A stretch of DNA of 64,000 nucleotides from Cercis canadensis (GCA_003255065.1 QAOA01001448.1:762825-826824); one strand, 5' to 3'; shown: positions 1 through 12,851, numbered from the stretch's first letter. Translations and numbers: made by a program. The notes: generated by a model not told the origin, from the sequence alone.

Positions 1-2040
1 CTGGTCCAGGTTTTGGATCATTATGTAGCACAAGATGTACTTGATGTTGAAGAGCCCGGAACTTTGCTGTTGCCTTACATGTGCCTATATAATGCATTAC
101 AAAAAGGATGATCAATCTTTAATTTTCAACAAAACGTCCCTGACACATGTAAAACATAGCAAGTTATGATTGACTGTACTCACAGAAGTGCCTCCGTAGT
201 CAAAACTGATTAAAGAAACAAGACATCATTTTTAAAGAATTGTCAATTACAGAATACAGAATATTCAAAGAAGTACATTTCTGCTCTTGTGAAAACGCCA
301 ATATCACTTCAGCAGGTATTTCTAAACACCTGAAAAGTGATAATTCCTAAAATCACTTGGCTACCCTCAAAAAATTGTCACAAATGGGCACTGACATATA
401 AAAGGGAAAATAAGCGTCTGAATATTGAAACTTTTGCAAGGATCTAGTTTGTCACACTAGAATTAATATTGGTGACTATTGCAAGTTTTTGTTTGACATA
501 AAATTTTGTGACACAAAGATGAGTGAAATGTCGGAAGAGCATATAGACTACCACCTCTTGAGAGGTAAGAGAAAGATTCTAACTAGAGGAGACAAAGCTC
601 ACAAAAGAATAACATTTGAAAAATCAGCCAAGCACTGCACATGTATAAATTTAAGACAACACCTCAAGAACCAGTACTAGGGGTGAGAGGACAAGTGTAA
701 GTCCCTCCAAATGCAAAAAGATGACCAAGAAAACAGAGGAAAGTGAACTACAAATTTCCAGAAAATAAGCATTGATATAGATATCACGCTGGCAAACAAC
801 AAAGGTTAGCAATTTATGGAGGGGAAACCATACCATGGATATAACATTCTTTAAGCAAGTACAAAAATACCACTGGGGAGATGCGGCTTAGATCAGAAAA
901 CGCGTGCACACTAATGTCCACATTCGGTGAGCATGGTCTTTTTTGTTGCATATCTCTGCTACATTCTCTTCCAAGCCCATACCAGGTAGAATCTAAAATG
1001 AGAGCCATAATATATTGAATAATTAATTTCGAGATGGTGACCTACAGGCCTGTATTGTATGCATCATGATTCTAAGGCCATACATCTATCAGACCAAAGT
1101 CAGCTCCAATATCTTACTTTTGGACAAACAATTCCTCTGCAAGTAACACCAATTTTACTCTAAGGGTATGTTTGGTAGAGGGGGTACACTCAAGATGAAC
1201 TACTCTATACACAATCATAACAGAAATAAAACAATGGGTATTAGATGTGATAAGTAACACAAAATATGATACAGGAATTCTTATGATTATTTAAGAGTAA
1301 ATTTATAGTCGTTACTGTTGCATTGTACAAGTAATTCCACACTAGCATGTTAGTGACTCGTATGCCCAGAATTTGCTGCAGTAACACTCTTAAACATAAA
1401 GATCAGACTTACACCCAAGAAAACTTGGCTTTTTTTTTTTTCTATTGGCCATACAAGAAAACTTAGTTGAACATAGATCAATCGAGGAAAAAATTAATGA
1501 AAGGTTCATGCTTATGACTCAGTGGTTCAGGGAACTTTGCAGAATGGTTTTGCATAAATTTAGACTTTAACGTCCTTAAAATCCACAGAAAAAAAAAAAA
1601 AAAAAAACCCACACTGAAACAAGTGTAACTAAGCTCTCTCATGGTTGATTGATGCTTTGATGCTGTGATGCTAAATTCTCGCGGAAACGTTAAAGGTCCT
1701 TCCTAAAATTGTCTGGACAAGCTGACTGCATGTACAATTCTACTTCCAAAACCAATTCAAAATAATTACTATTTCTTGACTTATTCTGTCCTTAGGCTCC
1801 ATGCATTTCAAAATACAAAGTTACCTTGAATAGATAGAGGGAGAGGAAGAAAATCAAAGAAGAAAAAGGCAAGAAACATACCCAATGGGAACCAATTTGA
1901 TTGAAAACTTTGCTGGTTTCTCGAAAACTCTTTCTCCCTGTCACTCGCACTCTCCCTCCGGTATCTCTCCTGAGTCTCCTTCCTTGTTTCTTCTGCAACT
2001 CTAACGTGCGTGGCTCTTGGCGCACACATTGGCATATTCG
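1..2040 (-). CDS. Unidentified minus-strand gene, 5' part only, runs off the left edge
   Basis: I do not recognise this gene. Two segments look like coding exons on the minus strand. One is 992-834, after an acceptor ending TTTTAG and before a GTATGG donor; the other runs from 66 to the window edge, after an acceptor ending CAACAG. They join in phase (one base plus two bases), giving about 75 residues that include the stretches SPVVFLYLLKECYIH and ALQHQVHLVLHNDPKPGP, without any stop. An upstream exon at about 2035-1889 ends at a GTATGT donor. It contains an ATG but reads as low-complexity basic sequence, so it is more probably 5' UTR. Further exons may lie between 1000 and 1890. The segment 2041-2350, with two palindromic motifs, would be the promoter. 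The reading is inferred from splice-site and frame agreement only. Confidence 0.4.
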
Positions 2041-2325
2041 TGTATAGACTATAGAAAATTATATATATATTACAAAAAAATCGAAAATCAAAGAAAAAGA
2101 AAAAAGAGAGCCCTAAGTTAAAAAGGTTGTGCTAGAATGGTTGCTGGCCCACCAGATCTTTTCCGTAAATGGCAATTGGCAACAGCTGCTTTCTTTCCTC
2201 TCCCGCGCCTCTCTTCTCCCATTAACAGCCACGATTCTCTCTCTCATGGGAAACTACCGTCTCTCTCTCCCTCTAAATTGTAAGTTTGTAACTTTACTGC
2301 CGCGACATGAGGCTGAGTCAGCACC

Positions 2326-2339
2326 TTGACACGTGTCAA
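2326..2339. promoter_or_regulatory. 14-bp perfect palindrome with an ACACGTGT core
   Basis: TTGACACGTGTCAA is a perfect palindrome with an ACGT core of the kind bound by plant bZIP/bHLH factors (ABRE or G-box-like). It lies about 290 bases upstream of the inferred 5' exon of the minus-strand gene at the left edge. A second perfect palindrome, GCTGAGTCAGC, sits immediately before it at 2312-2322 and contains a TGAGTCA bZIP core. Function is inferred. Confidence 0.4.
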
Positions 2340-3084
2340 AAAAAAACTAAATGGGTTCNGTGTCAAAAATAAAACTAAATGGGTTCATTTGGTGGTCCCA
2401 ATTGTGTGATCGAACGAATTCACGAGAGGTTTATCATCAAAACATCGCCTAATGATTGAAAAACTGTATCGAAAATTACAGGCGCGATGGACAGAATCGA
2501 TCTCATTCAGTGGACCGAATGTGTACATTATACACTACATAGGTTCAAGCGTACTAGATCGGTCCCATTTAGAGAAATGGACGATAAACAAACATCATTT
2601 TTATATTTTATTAAATATAAATATAATTTATTTTATTTTTTAAAATAAATTTAAAAATAGTTAATTTGTATATATATTATTTATATATTAATTATTCTTA
2701 TATAGTATGATATATTATATAAATATCAAAAATATTTAAAAAAAAATTGTTTTATTATTATTTTTACAAATGGATAAGGTTGTTTCGGTTGTTTGTAATT
2801 GGAAATAAATTTAGGTAGTTTGTAAGAAGGGAAGAGTTTAAAACTTTATTCTCACAAAAAAAAAATCTTCATGTGGTCATATAAAAGAAAATTATGATTA
2901 TGTTTGGAAGTAAATAAAATTTTAGAGTTTGGTAATGCTACCATCCTACTTAATTGAGTGGGTATTAGTAAGATTCATCCATGATTTTGATATCGGTACA
3001 AATCTCTTAAAAAATTAAGTCAACTAGTATATTATTGTGTCAAAAAAAAATTGACATATTTTCTTATATTATATCATTTATATA

Positions 3085-3645
3085 TTATAAGTCTTAATTG
3101 TAATTTTGGTCATCTTATTTTAATAATTTAAATATTTTGATATTTTTATTTTAAAAATAAAAAATTTAATCTCTCTATATTCATAAAATGTGTAATTTTA
3201 ATTTTTTTTTTATATTTAAGCCAAAATTTCTTAGGTCTATTTCAAGGTATAAAGTTTTCTTATTTATAATCTTACCGTTCATATTGAAGAGCTATATCTT
3301 GTGAACCTTTTCACAAAATTTCAATTCGATCTAATGGTAAATAAATCGAGATCTATAGTTAAATGAAAACTTATAGTTTTGATATTTTGAGTTAAGTCCT
3401 ACTATTGGATCGAGCTGAAATTTCGTAGGTAAATTCCCAAGATGTAACTTTTTAATATGAACAGTGAGATTATAAATTAAAAAAATTTAAACCTTAAACT
3501 AGACTTGAAAAAGGATAAAAAGACTAAAATTACATATTTTATAAATATAAAAGAATTAAATTATTTATTTTTAAAATAAAAAACCAAAAATTTCAAATTA
3601 TTAAAATAAAAAAAAAAACTAAAATTATAATTAAACTTATATTTT
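3085..3645. repeat. Foldback (long inverted repeat) MITE-like element, about 560 bp
   Basis: The left arm begins ATAAGTCTTAATTGTAATTT near 3086. The right arm, read in reverse complement from about 3645, begins ATAAGTTTAATTATAATTTT. The similarity continues inward through matching blocks: the arm segment with TTATTTTAATAATTT, the segment with GTTCATATT beside TATAATCT, and a central pair AAATTTCAATTCGATCTAAT and AAATTTCAGCTCGATCCAAT. The whole element is therefore one imperfect palindrome centred near 3365. No coding capacity is visible. A clear target-site duplication could not be fixed because the flanks are A/T-rich. Confidence 0.7.
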
Positions 3646-4314
3646 ATAAAATGACTCAAATTTTTAAGAGCTTCGCAATAATTCAATTAGGTGAAGTGAT
3701 AGGACTGCACTCCCTCTTAGAGGAGTGTAGCTTAGCAAGTAGCAACCCCGCAAATTTTAGTGAAGGGTTTACCAATTTTTCCGTAGAGTAGCACATGCTT
3801 AATGAGCTTCATCGAAACCAAAAAAAAAAGTTATACAACTTACATTTTATTTTTACACAAATACACATAACATAATTAATTCAGGAATCTTTTAAAAAAA
3901 TTGAGGCCCTATTATCCCCATATTCCCAACTAAATAGTCTAACTCTTTATGTAATGATAAGAAAGAAAAAAAACTTGCTCTTAACTTGTTTAACTAAACG
4001 AGCTTTAACAAGCAAAGCACAAATAGCTCGCTAGCAACTTCTCTCATTTACAAATTACAACCCTATTCACTTGTTTGTAATTGTAAATAAAAACATACAG
4101 CATACTAAAGTGAGACCTATCTTGCTCGCCAATTTAATAAATTAAGCGCCTTTTGGAGGGTAATTAGCCAAACTCGTTTCCACATCTATCTCTATACATT
4201 TCCTGAACGTTGCTAGCCACGAGGCAGTCTCAGTAATCGTAGACGTGACATAAGGCAAGGCATGCAACTGGTGGATGAATACAGTTTCCTGAATTCTATC
4301 TTGAGCAACCATGG

Positions 4315-7044
4315 TTACAGTTCAAACACCTGCACAACCATAATAGAAATGAATAGATTAGAAGCATAACATTCTAAGCTTGAAAAACCTAGCATCCTAA
4401 TCTTATTCTTTTTAGGCATCGTATTCCCCATAGGACACAGCGTGAACATATGATTCTCCCATTTCTGTGAGAGATGGAGAGAGAGAGAGAGATCCTTTTA
4501 CTTGTAATAACTCAGTATTCTATTAATCTGAAATGCTTGAATAAACTATAACCAACAAAACTTTCTGGGAAAACACTTAAATGTAAAGATGAATTAGCAA
4601 TTTCAAACGAATTGGTAACAATAATCTAATGAAATATTAGTGAGAAATATTACTGTTTTAAAATTCTCTGTCTCCCGCCTTAGTTCAGGCATTTTATTCT
4701 GAGTTATACGTTGTATAATAGTAGGAAGACATGGATCCTTGACTTCACTGCTTTCCTGTAAACAGCCAAGGTAAACACTAACAGTCAGTGTTACTTAATA
4801 ATATTGCTTTTTTAGTTTATTGCTCTAACTGCCGACCTACTAGGATTAATTTTGTAGCCCCATTTAATGAAAATATGATTAAAGAGCAAAGCTGGCTACA
4901 CTATTACTGAACTAACTACCAGTAGAACCCTGCAGAAAAGAAGAATTCATTACTTGAGAATTCAGGGATGCATGCTGCTGCAATGCCACAGAAATACGTA
5001 TGATTGCACAAAGATATCTGAATCTCTGTTTCTCCTGATGATCAAAATAAGCACTGTATAAATAAAGAAGAGCTCTATAATCGACCACGCTGTGGCAAAT
5101 TAAAATATCTCATCTCATCATATACATATAGCAATCTACCTGGTTGGAAATTTCCATGACGGCATCAGATTTTGGAAACTTCTTTCTGTGATGTCTGGCT
5201 AGCAGTGCAATTAACTGAAAAGCAACTAAATAATAATTAATAAAGAATACTTAATATGGGCAGAATGTCAGGAATATATGAAGCTGGTGTATATTAACTC
5301 TCTGCGGAACTCACGCCCAGGAGCCAAGTCAGAGTATATATGAAATATGCAGGTTCACCTGTTTAGCAAAAGAACATACCTTGACCTCTTCAGCATTATA
5401 ACCACGAAGATGGTCACCATTCTGCACAAAAGATCCCCAAATAAAAAGAGAGGGAGAGTGTTATTCATCTACATACATTACTCCACCTAAGAATATTTTA
5501 TAGGACTTCATAATATATGAAACTACATCTCATTATTTCATACTCATCTAGTAATCTGTATTCATCAACAAAAACACCACAATAAGAAGAGATAGAAAAC
5601 AATAAATACCATAATAATATGATAAGACTGTTTATGGTAACCCTTTTTACCATTGACGAGCCCAATACTGTGAAGTAGGCTTGCAGCTTCAAGATATTCA
5701 AGATCCTTCTCATTCAACAAGGCAGCAAGTTTACCTTCATTCCTATCAAACTCTTTATATTTTCTCAGGGTTTCAAAGATTTCCTGCAACAGGCATCTAG
5801 ACAAGAAATCATTCCAGATTGAAAAGCAACTGCTATCGTAATGCAATATAAAGGAAGTGTTTACAGATATTTTATTGATCAAAATTTGAAGATGCTACAT
5901 CAAAGTTAGAAATTAGAATCAAAGCTGAAATTTAATAGACCTTGGCAATACCAGCGCATTGTGCACCAGTTCTCATCTTCTTCTTGCTATTAAACTTCAG
6001 TGCAAGCCGCATGACAGAGAGCCACCTCGCAATTGCATTCAAATCATAACAAGGATGCACCTTGGCCAAGGTTTCTGCAATGACACCCTCGCCCAAGGAG
6101 TACCCAGAAACCTGCATTTCCTCAACTCCAAGCAAATCGAATATCTCATTCAATAAAACTGCACCGGCCACTATAAATTCCGATCGCCTCTTGAAAAACC
6201 CATCTCTTCGGTCTTTCTCTTTCTTCCCTCCACCACACAATCTTTCAACTACACTGCTTAAATCTCCACTAGTAAACCTCCAATCCCTCTTGCTATCCCC
6301 AGTCAAAACTGCTTCATCAGCCATATCAACCACGAATCCACGAAACAATGCCTCCTCAATAGCTCGAATTGTACCAGAAGACCCAACTGCTATCTCAAAA
6401 CCATGGTGCTTAATTTTCTCAACTAACCCGGATTCAAAAATAACCGACCTAATATGCTCCCTCATTTGTGGAATGGTATCCATATTTGGAAATTTCTGGG
6501 TTAAAGTAACGTGACCCAACTTCAATGAAGTGCCAAAAACAACTTTTCCTTCTTTCCCAATTACAAACTCAGTAGACCCTCCTCCAATATCAACGGTTAG
6601 GGCCAATTTGTGGTAAACTGGCAAAAAATGAAGCACACCCAGATAAGCAAGCCTGGCTTCTTCTTCACCTGACAAGACATCAACTTGGAATCCGATCTTG
6701 TCGAGGATGCACTCTACAAATTCCTTTCTGTTTAGAGCTTCGCGTACTGCTGCGGTGGCCACGCAACGGGTTTGACAAAGATTGATATTGTGGGTATTCA
6801 AAAGGTTCTTGAACTTGAGGAGAGCTTGAAGCGCGTGAAGCATGGATTTGGAGGAAATAGAGTATGGAGTAGTGGCGGTGTCTCGACCAAGGACGACGGG
6901 CTCTTTTTTGCTGTGGATGGGGAAAAACCTGCCAGAGGGATCAGCGTGAACGATGAGCAATTTGAAGGAGTTGGTGCCCATATCAATTGAAGCGAAAAGG
7001 GAAGATGGTGTTGGGGAAACTGGGATTGGGAGAGTGCTCGCCAT
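4315..7044 (-). CDS. Ppx/GppA-family phosphatase (exopolyphosphatase-like), 7 exons, 530 aa
   Basis: This is a member of the Ppx/GppA family, which in bacteria hydrolyses polyphosphate or pppGpp. The plant protein's substrate is not settled and is not inferable here. Exons (minus strand) are 7044-5941, 5783-5610, 5421-5380, 5214-5140, 5034-4954, 4755-4654 and 4329-4315. All introns are GT-AG, every coding junction is in phase, and the total is 530 codons plus TAA. The ASKHA ATPase-fold motifs are intact: DMGTNSFK at residues 21-28, GEEEARL at about 126-132, and the phosphate-loop motif DIGGGSTE at 152-159. Exons 2 to 7 encode a helical C-terminal part (starting EIFETLRKYKEF) containing LEAASLLHSIG and LIALLARHHRK, as in the HD-like C-terminal domain of the family. 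The first 16 residues are Pro/Ser-rich and variable. Antisense relics of exon 1 occur at 13985-14262 and 16606-16735. Confidence 0.93.
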
Positions 7045-8047
7045 GCTTATGGTGCTGTTGCTGTTGGTGGTTTGATTTGCAGCGTAAGAGACATCAATTC
7101 ATTGATTACGATCACCCTCTCCCAACAGATTTCATATTCCTATTGAGACACTTCCAGATTCTGATCAACAATCCGGGTAAGAGTCTCAATTCATTCCCAA
7201 TTCAAAATCCTGGTAGAGCTCGGCCATTTCCAGGACGTTACGTCGTTATTCACTTTTTTTTTTGTCTTGTAAAGATTTCAGATAAAAGCGTCCACAGATT
7301 GATGACTATTTGTATAGAAACCGCCAGTCAATATAACGTTTACTAGTAAAACGTTGGGTGTGTTGATGTTTTCCATACATGGTATACTTTTTTATTTTAT
7401 AGTTGTATTTAGTTTATTTTAAAAATATAACGAAAATTCAGCAATTAAGTTAGAAGTCTGTTTTTCTTGGGTGGATAAATCGAATTAATTTTTTTTAATT
7501 GAGACGTGTAAAAATTATATAAAAATATTATTTATAAAATCTTAATTTAAATTTACTGACATTATAATTATTAAAACATGTGTTATTATGTATGAAAAAC
7601 CTGTTAATATAATAATTTAATACTTTTAATAAGATAATTTTTATTTAATGTTAGTGTATAGAATTTAAATTTTATATTAATATCAAATATCTACTTTTAT
7701 GTGTAATAAGCGGTAAATGAAAATTTTATTACATATAAAACCACCAACCCAGTTGACGTTTACCAAAAAGCATCAGGAGTGTGCCGTTCTGTAGAAAAGC
7801 GTAGAAATATTGACGTTTTGGATACAAAAAGCAGCTGTACCCCAGACGTTTTTGCTAGCAGAAAATAAAATCCTAAAATGTTGAGAATTTTTTTTTGGCT
7901 ATGGGAATTAGCTTCAAGAGTTACATTATTTATGAAAAATTGCCTTCTAGATGTGTGTTCAAGTTCAACTTTGAATTTTTCAGCAATTTTATATGCATAG
8001 AAGCTCTTTCGTTATAGTAATTAAAAAGAAAAAGAAAAAATTATTAT

Positions 8048-8323
8048 TTGGTTTTAAATAAAATGATATTTTAATTTCATTTTACCTATATTATATGAAA
8101 TATTTTAAAAAAATTTAAATGTTAGATAATTATTTTATTTATATATATAATTATTCTGTTTATTTTAAAATTATATATAACTAAAATAATTATATAACAT
8201 TAAAAAAATTATATAATATCAAAAGATAAATTATATATTAACAAAACAACCACTAACACCAATAAATATCTTAAACATTTCATATCAAATGACCATTTTA
8301 TTTAAAATCTTTACCTCTAACTT
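8048..8323. mobile_element. Possible small MITE with A/T-rich inverted ends
   Basis: The left end reads GGTTTTAAATAAAATGATAT. The right end in reverse complement reads AGATTTTAAATAAAATGGTC, which is a good but A/T-rich match. The interior has only simple A/T sequence. No target-site duplication was identified, so this may be coincidental low complexity. Confidence 0.3.
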
Positions 8324-9218
8324 TTAAAATCAAAACAATAATTTTCTCTGAGCACAGAAAGTTCCAAGAATTTTCTCAGCATGAAACTTTGCTCGAAAAA
8401 AAAGTTTCTGGAGAAAATCTGTAGCTGGGTACCTAAGCTTGATTTCATCCTCTTTTGAGCTCAAGACTCGAGGGTATTGACTCCAAGCCGACCCCTCCAA
8501 TACAACAGTAAAAAATAACGGCCGAAAGAAATAAAAGTTCATCCCCCAAAGCCAATTTTCTGACCTTCTCTTCCCCTAGAGAAACGTCTAAGGCTTCACA
8601 CTTGACTGGACTGCAACTTGCAATTTCTTTAACCCAATGTCCGTGTCATCACTTCAATATCTGAGAAAGTGTGTGAGGGGCTTGAGGAGGGAAATTTCAA
8701 TTGAAACAAGGAAAGAAGTCCTTCAGCTGAGTTCATGTGTGTGTGTGTGTGGTTGTTGTTTAGTATCTAAACGCGTAGTTAAGTAAAATATTGTCAGCAA
8801 GTCCGGAGCCCCGCCTACCTTAAAACGCGTCCGAGTGTTATTATTGATTTCCGTATCTAAAATTACGACCACGACAATCATTCTCGTTGTTCTTGTGTCC
8901 CCCTCTGCGTTAGCCTATCACCGTGTGTTTGTGTCTATCACCGGTTTGGTCGGTCCCTTTCATTCATGACGCGGTTAGTTTAGTTAGGTAGTTATCTTCA
9001 ATTTTTAGACTTGTTTCTTTTTTCTTAAAAGCTTCAATTTTGGATACTATAAAGTATCCAATTTTAAAGGTGGTTTTATGATTACTTGTTTGTTCTTCTG
9101 GGGATTTTTTAATGAAAAATGACCTTGACTTTTGGGGATTAGCGTGTCGTTTTAACTGTAGAGACTAGAGAGGTTTCCTCGCAGCTTCTTCCCCTCCCAT
9201 TGTCAATGTGGTGCTCTG

Positions 9219-9226
9219 TTTATAAG
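9219..9226 (+). promoter_or_regulatory. Probable TATA box of CBP60-A
   Basis: TTTATAAG lies about 93 bases upstream of the inferred start codon at 9319, after a C/T-rich stretch. Spacing suits a short 5' UTR. Assigned by motif and position only. Confidence 0.45.
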
Positions 9227-9318
9227 CAGATGCGCGAGCATGAGAGCTTCTTCTTACCAGTAGTTGAATTTTATTGTTGGGAGTTGTGAGTTGTTGGATT
9301 TACTTGCTGAGTGTTTGG

Positions 9319-12300
9319 ATGGTATCCAAAAGGCAATCTCAACATGAGGGTAATGGCAGTGGCAGGGGTCTCCAAATTCCAGTTGAAGAGCCTAAGCGGA
9401 AACATGGCGACTCAAAGCAAGCAGACATCAACCCAGACTTGTTATTTTGTATTATCTCTTTTGGAGTTTTCATTCTTGTTCTGATTTCTGAATATGGTTT
9501 TATGATTGCTGTGCAGTGCCTTTACAAATTTGATCAACGTATCGAGCGTGACTGATATTTGGTCCCACTTGGAACCTTTAATTCGAAGAGTGGTACGAAA
9601 TGAGTCTCTCTCATCTTTGTCAATGACATGATCTTGAGAACAATTGGTTTTCTGTTTCTTTCTGTCTGTTTTGTTTGCATTTGAAAGTACGTATCACAAC
9701 CAACCTCGAGTTTCAAACTTTCCTTCTCTTTCATCCTCAATATTCTCCAGGTTTTGCAATCGTTGAGTGATCATTAATATTTGTGATTTCCACTCTTTGT
9801 TTCTCTGTTATGCTTGCTCTTTCTATGCAAAAGAGAGGCTTTGGCCTGTTTATTTGTTGCTTTATCAATTCCATAATCTTTGTTGGTTTATGGTTTCTCA
9901 TCCTATCAATGACAAAACTTGTTTGGTTAAACGCATCCCTTTCTACTTTATTAGATTCATGTGTTTGGCATGTGCTTATTGCCTAGAGTAAGTACCTTCC
10001 TATATGAGTATATATGAATTGGATGGATATGCAAGTTTCTTTCACTTTCCATGCATCATGCAGCAAATATGTATATGCAAAAATTCATAATTCAGCTAAG
10101 ATTTTACTCAAACATGTTGAAATCTCTATATGAGTGCCATTTATTGAGTTCCTGTTAATTGGTTCATGTGTCTTCCTCAACTAGGTACTAGAGGAGGTAG
10201 AACGTGTAATCCTCAGTCACCAAAATCCAAGGTTTGCTCCTCAAGTCCAATTTTTCTATTTTTAAGATGTATTTAACTGTCCTATGCATTTTCTCCCCTT
10301 CCTGCAACATCATATCTTTGCTTCCTCAATCATAGCCTAATACTGTTTTTCGGTTTTCTCAAATTTGTTGCAGAGCAACACTTAATCAGACTGGGACATC
10401 TGGATCCAAACCCTTGCGGTTGCAATTTATCAACAAATTGCCTGATACAATTTTTACACTCTCTCAGATAACAGCTGAGGATAACAAACCTCTTCAGATT
10501 GCTCTATTTGATGTTAGATCTCAGTCTATAGTCTGTAATGGTACCTTGTCCTCCATAAAGATAGAGATATGTGTCCTCAATGGTGAGTTTGGTTCTAATG
10601 GCTGTGAGGATTGGACTGAAGAGGAATTCAATGCCAATATCATAAGGGAAAGAGATGGTAAAGGGTCATTACTGAATGGTGATAGGTTCATTACATTAAG
10701 AAATGGAGTCGGGTACATCACTAAAGCTATGTTCACTGACAACTCAAGTTGGATAAGAAGCCGAAAGTTCAAATTAGGAGCCAAAGTTGTCCAACCAAGT
10801 TGCAGTCAAGCAAACATTAGGGGAGGTAGAAGTGAATCTTTTGTGGTGAAAGATAACAGGGGAGAGTGTAAGTCTTAAATGTTAACTAGTACTTTTCTTG
10901 ATCTGTACCCACAAAGACATGAGTGTTGTTTTCCATGTTGACCTTTTGGTATCTGTTGGCTTTGATTTTACATTATAATCTGTCTGTTGGGGGATCTCTG
11001 AGACTGACATGTGATTTGGTTATTTCAGTATACAAGAAACATCACCCTCCCTCCTTGGATGATGATATATGGCGTTTGGAGAAGATAGCAAAAGATGGAA
11101 AAATCCACAAGCGGCTTTCTTTCTATGGAATACGTACTGTTAAGGATCTTTTGCAGTGCTATACAACAAACCCATCTTCATTGTATGAGGTAATTTTTTT
11201 TCTCTATTTATAAGCCCATTATGTTGTTCATTTAATAAAATACATAAATATATGTATGCATGTTATCTGATTTTTTTTTGGCTTTGGAGGTGTAGAAGTT
11301 TGGCAACATTCCAAAGAAGTCATTTGAAGCTATTACTAAACATGCCAAGGCTTGTGTGGTAGACGATTACAACCTTTACCTCTATCACACAGCAGAACAA
11401 CCAGTAGGCCTGCTCTTCAATTCCGTTTACATGCTTGTAGGAGTGACATTTGATGGGAAAAATTACTGTTCTCCAGACACTCTCACCGCAAATGAGAAGG
11501 TATGCATCCGCATTCCTTCTACATTGGCATTGAATAAGTTCATGGATTTTTGTGTCAGCGATTTTTATCTTATCATTTTATAGATATCATATTATACCTC
11601 TGGGTTATAAGTGATCCTAATCATGTCCCTCCTATTTGCAGCATTTGGTTGAAAGAGTGAAGCACCATGCTTACAAAAATGTGAATAATTTGAAATCAGT
11701 TGGTGAGACATCATTCAGCTTGTTGAGGCCGGTGGCATGTCCAGAAGCTGGACAATGTGGTGGTCCAGATCAAGGTCTGCAACTTCACTTCCCAACTGCA
11801 CACCAAGGTATATAAACTGACTATTTCTTTTCCTTAATCTTATTTCTCCTTGCCCCATTTTTAGTCTTCTTATTGGATACTTTGCTGAAAAACTCTAGCC
11901 TGTTGTGCAGATCAACTAGAAGCATTGCCAGATTTTGGGCAACCATCCACCTCAACTATATATAACCAATTCAATGCTGATTCAGTAGCAGAGTTAGGAG
12001 AAATGCCACAACACGGTTCTACAGAGGGAGAGCTGTTCTCAGGAATGTACATTGAAGATAATGGTTGGCCCCCTATTGGATCAGAGTTTCCAGTTGTGCC
12101 TGATAGCTATTCAATAGAGAATGGCAATTCACAGATTCAATTTACAACATGGGGCCCAGGAGATAGCGTTTACTTTGGTCCTTGTGATGGAGCAGAATTT
12201 AGCATTCATCCTTCTTTCCACAACTCTTCCATGGATATATCAAGCAGTGGAAAGACCAGGGCAGTGTGGTATAAGATCAGGGCTGCTCTCAAATGGGTCA

Positions 12301-12362
12301 TATCAGTCAGACGGGAAGCAGCTGCCAAAAGGATGGCAAAGCTGCTTTACTATAACTATTAG
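9319..12362 (+). CDS. CBP60-like calmodulin-binding transcription factor, copy A, 8 exons, 573 aa
   Basis: CALMODULIN-BINDING PROTEIN 60 family. Members are nuclear plant-specific DNA-binding proteins, several of which (CBP60g, SARD1, CBP60a) control salicylic-acid immunity. Exons are 9319-9440, 9517-9592, 10185-10231, 10374-10867, 11029-11189, 11296-11499, 11642-11807 and 11911-12362. All junctions keep frame, and the total is 573 codons plus TAG. The first donor (CTT/GTTATT) is weak and was chosen because it restores frame and matches copy B. The N-terminus has the basic stretch PKRKHGD. The conserved core spans about residues 90-420, including [20 protein letters not shown] and [16 protein letters not shown]. 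The C-terminus, about 537-573, is a basic amphipathic helix with [20 protein letters not shown], a typical calmodulin-binding segment. I cannot place it in a specific CBP60 subgroup. Confidence 0.92.
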
Positions 12363-12851
12363 ATTCTTGTTTCATATCCATGTTTAGTTAGTACAATGTT
12401 TCTGGGAAATCTACGAGTTAAGCTTCCCTAGATTTCTTATAACTAGATAGGTTAGTGTTTACTGAAATTTTCTTTTTTGTCAAGTGCAGTGAAGAGACCC
12501 TGTAAAAAATGTGGTCTTTGTGTACATAGTGTCAATTCATCTGTGTACGATTGCTTGCTGCTATAAACCCCTGGCACTGTAGAATACCCATCAATCTGAA
12601 ACTTGCCCAGCCGGTTCTTCCTGTAAAAACTTTCCGTACAAAGTGTACAAAAGATCAATGTGAGAAATGGTTCTTGCTGTTTAAACGTGATCCTATCTGT
12701 CTATTTTACTGATATTGCCATTGAATTTATATTTGTTGGCATTTGCACTGCGAAAGTTGCTGCCCTTTGTGGTTAAATGTGCAAGAACAAAATATTTTGT
12801 TTGGATGGAAAAAGTGTTTCAATTTCTTTACATTGTTATGCTATGATGCTA

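Larger units (their letters stand above)
2041..4314. other. Intergenic spacer, AT-rich, with a long foldback repeat
   Basis: No gene is supported here. The left 300 bases hold palindromic promoter-like motifs and an assembly N at 2359. Bases 2580-3060 are A/T-rich with no pattern I can name. Bases 3085-3645 form a large inverted repeat (separate entry). Bases 3650-4310 are low complexity plus the 3' flank of the phosphatase gene. Confidence 0.6.
7045..9318. other. Intergenic spacer between the divergent phosphatase and CBP60-A genes
   Basis: The two genes are transcribed away from each other. Bases 7045-7300 are the phosphatase 5' flank. Bases 7380-7740 and 8030-8340 are very A/T-rich. Bases 8048-8323 have loosely matching inverted ends (separate entry). 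Bases 8550-9318 have a more balanced composition and form the CBP60-A promoter and 5' UTR. Part of this spacer, near 7960-8010, recurs at about 14955-15000 in the duplicated region. Confidence 0.6.

Noticed and set aside
6062-6514. 150-codon plus-strand frame inside the phosphatase exon
   Set aside because: Antisense shadow of a well-supported exon with intact family motifs.
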